From Hemerocallis citrina (taxonomy: Eukaryota > Streptophyta > Magnoliopsida > Asparagales > Asphodelaceae), in the NCBI GenBank assembly GCA_017893485.1, contig CM030368.1, positions 172,425,004-172,489,003 on the forward strand: a stretch of 64,000 bases of DNA, written 5' to 3'. Positions within the stretch are counted from its first letter, which is position 1. Each line of letters begins with the position of its first letter. The position numbers and the translations under genes are program-made. This document shows positions 56,315-64,000 of this stretch, in pieces. Below the pieces are notes generated by a model that saw nothing but the letters and a program-made list of their open reading frames with translations, was not told where the DNA came from and did no database searches.

Positions 56315-59300
56315 CTATAAAAGAACTTCAGGATAAACAATGTTTGTTGTTGAGCTCAAACAATCTTCTGGTAGGAGTAAAAAAATATGATCAAAACTTG
56401 TACACCTAGAGAGTGCAACATAGAGTTGTCCGTGACTGAAAACTGGTGAGCATAAATCTATCCCCACAATGTCAACAGATTGGCCTTGTGCTTTATTTTT
56501 TGTTACAGCATACGCTAATCGAACTGGAAATTGGCGTCTTGTCATTGCAAAAGGTAGATCCGAAGATGAAGGTTTAGGGGTTAGAGGTATTCTTGGAATG
56601 AAGACCAAATTTCCTGCTTTATCGCCAGTTAAAATCATAGCCTCAATTATACGCGTCGACTGAGCACACTGAACTACAATTAACCGAGTGCCATTACACA
56701 TACCATCCTTTGGTGCAACATTCCTCAGCAATATGATTGGACACCCCACTTTCAGCTCGAGTTTAAATGGTGGTAGCCCGGGAGGATCTAAAGAGTTCAA
56801 AAACTCGTTAGGGTATCGATTGGTGATGTTTCGATCAACTCCATCCTCCTCAGACATTTTATCGGCAGCAAGAAATGTAAATTTTGGCCCCGAATGAAGA
56901 TTTAATGAAGCAGCATTAATGAAATTGACATCATCATTTCTCGCTGATAGAATTGTCCGCTCTGTGAGATATTTGGGAGTGATAGTGCCGATAACGTTTA
57001 GTTGCAGATAAACAGTAGATAAAAGTTCATCCAATGTGTGACACCTCCGAATTGTTGAAAGAAGGTGTACGGTCTCATCGGGTTTGGAGCCAATCTATAT
57101 AATAAAGAAGACTTATTTGTCAGTAAGATTCAAAAGGAGAGATTTGCTTAGTTATTACAAAAAACATGTAAGAATACAACCTCATTTTGAAAATTGGCAA
57201 ATGAAACATTTCTGATATCGGATGAATCTAGACGCATGTTCACGTTCAAAGTTAAGACTTGTACGACATTCCAAAGTAAAGATTTTCTTAGCGATGCACC
57301 AACAATTTGTTCTCGAACTCCCTTAGGTACTACTGGTAGAATTTGTCGAAAATCCCCACCGAGCACCACAGTGATACCACCAAATGAATTTTTACTATCA
57401 TGGATATCTTGAAGTGTACGGTCAACAGCTTCTACAGAAAACCTATGCTGCATAGGGACCTGATCCCAAATGATTAGCTTTGCTTCCCTAAAAAAATCTA
57501 CCTGAGGTGATTGCTTAGTGAACCCACAAAAGGAATTATCCAACACATCAAGTGGGATGGAAAATGTTGAATGTGCAGTTCTACCTCCTACCAGTAACAA
57601 TGATGCAATGCCAGAAGAAGCAACAGTTACAACAATGAAACCATCTCGACGGCATTTCGTTGCTATTGTATTGTATAAAAAGGTTTTTCCTGTACCTGCC
57701 CCTCCGTTCAAGAAGAATGTAGTTCCCTTGCCCCCCATAACTGATGTAATTATTGCAGAATATGCAGATAACTGTGCATCATTAAGTGAATTTATACTTG
57801 CTTGTATATTAGCTTGTAGGGCTTCAACTTGCAGTGCTCTATGTTCCCAAATAAACTTGTTGCCAACAACCGTACTCCAATTTTGCATAGGATGGGGCAT
57901 GGGTCAGAAGTTATCTAAGCTCTTGCCTGATTCTTGAAGCATTTGGTTTAAAAGATATAGACCATAATCTAGGACTTGAGCTTGGGTAGGATTAGGAATG
58001 AAAAATAATATACGCAGTTTGTGTTCAAGATCATCACATATATGCATTGAGAATTGGTTCCATAAGGTAAGTGGTTCTAACGGAGAGCATTCCGTAAGAA
58101 TGACACTAAATAACCTTCTAAGTTGGTAGCCGGTGCTCATAATTGCAGCTTCCTGGAGACATTGTACCCACTCACCATCATCTTCCAACAGTCCTCTGGC
58201 AACACATGCTAATTTGAAAGTAGCATACTCAACATTGTCGACTGTACATAAGCATTGAAATGATCGTGGTCCCTTCACAACTGTTAGCAGCAAACACAAA
58301 TAAAGCGCTCACCCAAATTTGGACTTGCAAAGTACATTCTGTCGATTGTGTACCCCTTCTTTCTCGGCGTCCACATCTTCGAAGACTTATTCCAAACAAA
58401 ATGTTGCGGAAACTATTGGTAGGTGAATGCGCGTGCAGCTAAATTGGATGAGCAACATGCAAAAAAATCGGTAAGAGTTGTCATTTCTAGTTCAGCTCTA
58501 GATACGGCGTCGTCAATCCTATCAGTTGAATTATAAACAACACGATGCATTCCAGGCAAATGCAGTGCCAAGCATACAACCGCTGGAACCTCTTCATGTA
58601 AAGAGTGTCCAAAACGCCATGCAGCTTCTGGAGGACCAATATACCGTGCATCAAGAAATTTCTTGATCTCATCTACTCCTCCCAATACAATTGTTGCGCG
58701 GTCGTTTCCTTTGAAAATATATTTGTGGATATATTTAACACATCTCATCCCAGCACAAACTTTAACATTAATATGACAATTAAACATTTTAGAAAGATAA
58801 GCATTATGGGGTACAACATCTCTATTATCAACCTGCTGCCCCCTCACAGTATAAAAATGTTTAGTATCACGACGACTGTAGATTGGATAGCCATCTTGAT
58901 CCATAGTTGTTGCCTCAGAGAACTCTCTAGGATACCTCTTTTGACATTTTCCATTTTCCATACACGATGCTTGAGGATTTCTTCCACCACACCGGCCATG
59001 CACCATACAATTTTTGACAGTTTCAAAGAGTAGGGGATCCGCTATCGAATCTGAAAATTCAGCACAAACTACTTCATCTACTTATTGGCATGTATGAATT
59101 TTGTCTGGATTTGCAAGAAAGAAAAGAGCGTGCATATGAGGTAGCCCGCGTTTCTGAAACTCAATGGTAAAGACATGTGTAACCTTCTGACCAAATACTT
59201 TTGCTTTCTCTATCCCCTTCATCAAAGCATTTTTCTTCAACTCAAAAATGCGAGAAACTAAATCAGGGCTATCAGTGGCTTTTTGATGTGGCAATAGAGC

Positions 59301-60500
59301 TGCAGTTATTTCTGGCCATTTGGGATTTGCAGTCATGGTAAGGAAAATATCTGGGTGTTGGTAGTGGCACGTAATAGCCATTGAATCTTGAAAGATTTCA
59401 AACATATGTCTTGGACTACCAATGAATGAAGATGGCAAAATGATTCATTGTCCAACCTGATCAAGTCCTAACCCATCTGCAGCGATGTCGGTAAGACCTT
59501 GGTAAAGTTCAGCTCGAAGTTTTCCCTGATTAAGCTTATGATATGTCAGTCGATTCTGCTCAGTAGCTGCCCAAGCATCTACAATAAATTCTTGCAAAAG
59601 TTTTCCTGCTCTCAGAATAGTTGAATACTCTGTATTGCGTTGAAATAAACGATAACTATAGAATTGCATTTGAGTTAGTCTAGCATTCGAAGGTCTTCCA
59701 TTGATGACATCCCACTGTTTCAGATCTGGTTCCTATCCCAACTCACCATAAGGAAATAGCAAGACATAATGCAAGGGCAAATATGCTGGATGGCACTCGT
59801 TTATTTGCATTAACTCGTTGTTTCCCCTCAAATGCAGTATGATATCGCTTATACCACTAATTTCAGTTCCATCACCAGGTATAATCACTGTAATCTCATC
59901 AGTAGTTGGAAGATTATACCTATGCCGGTCATTTGCTGAATTGTAGTGTAGAACCGCAGGTAAGCTGTGATTTGAAGAACTTGTCTGGTTTAAAATTGTA
60001 TAAGCTTGACGGAACTTATATGCAAATTTATTGAACTCCAAACAATTCTGAATAATATTAAGAACATCAGCTCTCAAATGAGGATTTCGCGATGTACAAA
60101 AACCTAAAGCAGAAACTGGATCGTAAATGTAGAGTTGTGCATAAACAGCAGCTTAACCTAGCTGTGGTATTAATGACCCCATTCGGTGGCGCAGTTCTCC
60201 ATGTATGGTGAATGAGGTAGGCCCCCGACCATGGATGACCCTTTTATCCATTCTGACACCCAAACTCGTAAAAGCATTTGCTGCATTGTATTCTCGAGTA
60301 TAAGTCCGAAATGAAGTCGATTGTACACTATCACCATCATATAAATCTTGAAGTGGTGGGAGTGGAGTAATGAGCGAAGGTAGCTTCACTTTTCCTTGTG
60401 AACAACATTTTTCGAAATAATTATTTCTGATAGATGAGACCGATAAATTTTCATCATTCCAATGCAATGCTGAACAATAAGAGTAGGTTACATTCATCAT
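56315..60500 (-). pseudogene. Helitron Rep-helicase (HUH Rep plus PIF1-type helicase), decayed
   Basis: Minus-strand order: N-terminal zone with YCSALHWNDENL and CCSQGKVKLP (60500-60153); Helitron_like_N domain (60077-59445); HUH nickase region with KRGLPHMHALFF (metal-binding HxH, about 59138) and the tyrosine motif KYIHKYIFKG (about 58735); PIF1 helicase from 57900 with Walker [13 protein letters not shown] (about 57700), Walker B-like region and [12 protein letters not shown]-terminal helicase part with [13 protein letters not shown] and [12 protein letters not shown] to the stop at 56315. A GT-AG intron is predicted at 57095-57180. Stops: TAA 60153, TAG 59733, TGA 59445, TAA 59082, TAG 58413, TGA 57904, plus a one-base deletion near 58310. 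Most can be explained as CAA, CAG, CGA or TGG changed by one C-to-T or G-to-A step. It would nick and unwind DNA for rolling-circle transposition. Confidence 0.92.
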
Positions 60501-60609
60501 GCCGAGAAAGTATCATTCGAAATTTATTAGTTACGATGGCCATGTAAGTTAACAGTTGTATATATTTTAACCTATGGATAATATACACGGGTTAAAGGTA
60601 AATAAAATT

Positions 60610-61014
60610 AAGCTATTCGATTTGGACGTAGCAGTTCGATATTGTCTCTTACGTTGGGCCAATTGACGCGTGGTGCACTCTTCAAGTCTCTCTACTTGTG
60701 AATCAATCATATGGCTGAACATGGAGAACAACTAACTAAAGACATTCTGAAAAAGTTATGATTAAAAAAGCAAACATTATTTACCTAACAGCGTCAGAAG
60801 TTTGAGAGGTTCTTTGCAGGCCAATATTCGGCAGTACTGAAGTAGTTTGTCCATCATACGTATGTTTCTGTGGTACATTGGAAGGAACAGTTGTTCGAGG
60901 TAAAGATGCATCAATTGCGTCTAATACTCGTGTAGAGCACATTTCAAGTTTCTCTCGTTCTCAACGTCTACGTTGAGCCAACGTAGCTTTCGATATAACA
61001 TGAACATTATGAGC
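60610..61014 (-). pseudogene. Probable N-terminal exons of Rep-helicase
   Basis: Exon-like piece 61014-60785 between an AG acceptor and a GTAAAT donor encodes LAQRRR (then a stop), LEMCSTRVLDAIDASLP and QTSDAV. A second piece near 60700-60610 has ERLEECTTRQLAQRKRQY. The repeated LAQRxR motif suggests related basic segments, as found ahead of plant Helitron N domains. Splicing is predicted, not shown. Confidence 0.45.
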
Positions 61015-61019
61015 CTAAA

Positions 61020-62635
61020 TTTGTGAAAATGAATCGTTATAAATGACTGTTTAAGAGGAGAACCACTTACTTATTTGAGAATGTATTAATTTTAATTATT
61101 ACATCGATAATAAATAAAAGACGCAGTGTGAGGAAAGATAAAGAAAAAGCAATATAGATAAAGCAAGATAAGCATATACCGCACTGGACATTTCATTTAT
61201 TTTTCCCTTTCTTTTGCCAGAATAACTTGTTTCCTTTCTCTACATTGGGTGGTTAAAAAGTAGGAATTAGTACAAAATAAATAATGAGAAAAAGATCAAC
61301 CAAGTAATAAGGGGTGAAGCTTACCTTGCGAAGAGATATTAGATTAAGCTCGCGTTCATCTCGAATGGTAACCCTGACATTTTTTTGTCAAAGGAATTGC
61401 ACCTGCAATAGAAAAATATCAATTTTGAATGTAAGTGGACAATTAATTAATGTGCTAAGAACACAATGAAAAGCTTCACTTACTGTTTTTTCCAAGTCAA
61501 CATCAACCTGTAAGGTATTAAAGTAAACATTAAAATGTGAGGAACTTATTGTTATATCAAGTGTTGTAGATTTTTAAAAAAAAAAGGAAGATACTTACAT
61601 GGCCATATATATTGATGTCATCCATTGCTGTTCTTTAATTGGAGCAATTGATCTGCATATAAAGGAGGGAAAATATATGATGATTAACTTTGACGTTCCA
61701 ATTATTTTAACAAACCAATCAAGACATTGTAGAGTAATCTATTTTCTTCTATGATGTTCTGATTAACTTTGATTATAAATTATTTTTAAAAACGTATTAA
61801 CTACTATGATCTATCTTCTAGAGAAGCCACCAAATATAGATCAAGAAACATGAACAGGATGTAGAATGACTAAGCACATTTTTTTTGGGAGAATCTGACT
61901 AAATCCCAAGACTCCATATCTAAAGAGCAGAAAATATCTTGAGTGCAACCCCTAACAATCTACTAAACCTACTATCACTGCTGACAGTGTTTTTGATGAT
62001 TCTTTTTGCAATATATTTTCCAAATTCGTTGGTTTACTAAGTCTGTATATTTAACTTTAATCTATTAACTCTCGGCAAAAAGGAACTTGTTTTTCATTGC
62101 ACCAGGGATTTGTTATTATACCATTTTCATTGATTTCTTCACCAACTACATGCTTGGTAGCTTGAATGTTTTTATTATTAATATTGCCTTGGAAATGAAA
62201 TTATCTCATGAAACTATATAGTTATCAAAACTTTGAATTGATTATAATTCTTTTTGAGGAGTTGAGATATTCCCGGTTTACTCACCCCAAATCCGCGGTT
62301 ATCTAACAATTCTAATCCCTGCTCCTATCTAATAAACAAACCTAGAATAAACGCTATGCATTCTAGGTTTGATTATGCCTATTACTTGCAAATATTTACA
62401 AATGAAATTACTTAAATTAGGTTTTTGATTATGCCGATTACTTGCATTTTATGTTTGATTATGCCTTGGGTTGATCTTCATATTGTTTACTGCAACCCAC
62501 ATGCAAATTACTTAAATTAGACAAAAATTGCCACCCATTCTGAACCCTACTCGCCACATCCACAACTCTACTTGACGAAGCGATAGGAGCTGAAGTCATT
62601 GAAAATTTGGAACCATCCTCAGAAACACGATAAGC
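61020..62635. other. Helitron 5' non-coding DNA
   Basis: AT-rich. Short repeats with TTTGATTATGCC(T/G)ATTACTTGCA at 62370-62470. A minus-strand open stretch at about 62510-62630 (SSRVVDVASRVQNGWQF) may be captured coding sequence; not recognised. Confidence 0.35.
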
Positions 62636-62639
62636 TTAT

Positions 62640-63400
62640 GGCTTTATCTGTTGCTTACTCCCTGGCTTGAACCCTCGACCTCCTCTTTCATCACATGGGG
62701 TGCCTCTTCGAACTTCATAAATTCCTTTTTTTCCTCTCTCTACCATTGTTAGAGTGTTACTGTACCGTGTTTGTTGGTTCTCCATGTGCCTTGTTTGTGC
62801 CTTGTTTGTGGTGTGCTTATGGCTCTATCTGAGTAGGACAGTAGGGGGTATCACTAGCGTTTGTGTACTGCATGCTGACTGTATTGTGTGGTGGGTGAGG
62901 GTGCATGTGTTTGTTTCAATTTGTCCTTGAAGAATTAGTGTTCCTTGATTTGACCTTATGATAATGGATTTTATGCCGTCTTAATTAATCTAGCACAATG
63001 AGAAACTCCATTAAATTGTACTGACTTCTTTGGAACAATCTACAGCATTGTGCACGTGACTACCACTCCTTACTGTCCTTTTAAAGCCTGACCCTAGGTA
63101 TTCTAAGATGCCCAGAAAAGAAAGGGAGGCCTTTTGGATTAGATATGCCGATGATATGATTAGGAAGCAGAAAACATCATCTGATTCAAAGAAGAGGCCA
63201 AATCGAGAAGGAATAGATGCAAACTCATTAGCTGATTACCCCAGAAAATCCCCGAGGAGATCTCATGGAAGGATGTAGATTATTGACCCCACTTAACAGT
63301 CATTTTGTTTCAGCTTTTATCTTGACCACTGATTAGTTGGCAGATTGAAAGTAACAGTTTTAATATATATCAAATAGAAAGTAACAGTTCTCCAATTTCA
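62640..63400. repeat. Helitron-internal direct repeat, copy 2
   Basis: Matches 54926-55780. On the minus strand 62746-62636 reads as a short open frame starting MVERGKKGIYEVRRG with a Gly/Arg-rich middle. On the plus strand, after a possible AG acceptor (63097), an open stretch starts MPRKEREAFWIRYADDM and ends near 63278. Gene capture is inferred. Confidence 0.6.
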
Positions 63401-63754
63401 GATTGCTGTACCAGATTATACTTTGGAAAGCTAAGGATGCTACAGATGTTTGTTATAGTTTATGCAAAGCATGCATTTGAATGTTCGTTTAACAGTGCTA
63501 AAATACCAAAGTAATGGTGAGGATCGAGAATTTTATTTAATTAACAATTCTTCTATGCAGTTTTGGTGAATATTTATGTATGTTCTACATAATGAACTTG
63601 GATCTTGTCACATGTTGGTTATATTGTATTATATTGGGTACTTCATTCAGAAGCAATTTTGCTGAATATGTAAGTATGTTTTAAAGTCAAATAAATGATG
63701 CTCCCTATTTATTTAAGTCGATCAAAATGTACTCCATTTGTGCTGGGTATGTTT

Positions 63755-63771
63755 GTTAATTAGTATAGAGA
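63755..63771 (-). other. Helitron 5' terminus
   Basis: TCTCTATACTAATTAAC on the minus strand; starts with TC and is AT-rich, as in plant Helitrons. Confidence 0.65.
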
Positions 63772-64000
63772 TACGCATATACAACTGAGCCAGATCTTAA
63801 TTCCGGTTAGGTTTGTGTGCACGCCAATGCCAATTAAGTATAAACTACTTGATCTCTAGTGCCAATAGGTGTAGTGATTATGCTCATTGCTAGCAAGTTG
63901 AAGGTTGGATAGTTTGAATCCTATTTGCACCAATCCCCCTGCTAATTCTGCACCAATTCCCATTAGGGGTTGTCTGACTTAAGAAAATAAAATTATAGAA
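63772..64000. other. Flank right of the Helitron
   Basis: No feature recognised. If the Helitron landed in the LTR at 50789-52583, the rest of that LTR should start here; I could not confirm a match. Confidence 0.3.

Larger units (their letters stand above)
52584..63771 (-). mobile_element. Helitron, complete-looking, minus strand
   Basis: Minus-strand 5' end TCTCTATACTAATTAAC at 63771 after host A; 3' end hairpin GGCACGTGCC (52598-52607) then CTAG (52587-52584) before host T. These are the plant Helitron signatures (A|TC...CTAG|T, no TSD). Length is about 11.2 kb; the exact 5' base could be 63769. It contains the Rep-helicase gene (56315-60500, with N-terminal exons to about 61014), promoter-like tandem repeats near the 3' end, and a duplicated block of gene-fragment-like DNA near both ends. 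Confidence 0.8.

Overview
The window looks like a repeat-dense stretch of a seed-plant nuclear genome, probably a eudicot. It is AT-rich, with very long Ty3/gypsy LTRs of the Tekay (Del) type, plant-type hAT, Helitron and LINE relics, an endogenous caulimovirid, and one intron-bearing gene whose product ends in a plant EAR motif. I cannot name the species. Almost all of it is nested mobile DNA; I support one intact-looking host gene (17660-18669, minus).

Layout. 1-8385: part of a 3-kb LTR (family A), a Tekay-like LTR (2980-5999), then the 3' part of a second Tekay LTR with primer-binding site and accessory ORF, cut by a 597-bp solo LTR (7610-8206, TSD AGACA) that carries a 182-bp perfect palindrome. 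8386-11300: decayed paralogue of the EAR gene, a Helitron 3' end (9507) and a G/C-skewed inverted-repeat element (9742-11108). 11297-15456: a LINE 3' part on the minus strand, split by a family-A solo LTR (11687-14863, TSD TGGTG). 15896-16689: short LTR-like element. 17660-18669: four-exon EAR gene. 20094-20167: tRNA-Ile pseudogene. 20397-27299: decayed hAT transposon with 8-bp TSD, itself interrupted by a 3438-bp Tekay solo LTR (22918-26355, TSD AGAGG). 27840-32690: endogenous caulimovirid relic on the minus strand. 33064-34274: LINE endonuclease/RT fragment.

34275-52583 is a stack of Tekay elements. An old minus-strand copy (LTR 34275-37616; coding part 37617-37807 plus 48813-50788) was split, inside its own chromodomain codons, by an 11,000-bp young element (37808-48807, TSD ACTTT, 3428-bp LTRs with six differences seen). 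A third LTR (50789-52583, minus) abuts its RT. The young element has protease, RT, RNase H, integrase and chromodomain, but no recognisable gag and one in-frame stop. 52584-63771 fits a complete minus-strand Helitron (A|TC...CTAG|T) with a decayed Rep-helicase gene, promoter-like tandem repeats and duplicated gene-fragment-like DNA.

The most unusual signals are paired tRNA-like (Pol III A/B box) modules at the same place in three diverged Tekay LTRs, a conserved hairpin near the 3' end of every Tekay LTR copy that retains this region, a conserved acidic/coiled-coil accessory ORF between primer-binding site and protease, and the palindrome at an LTR-target junction.
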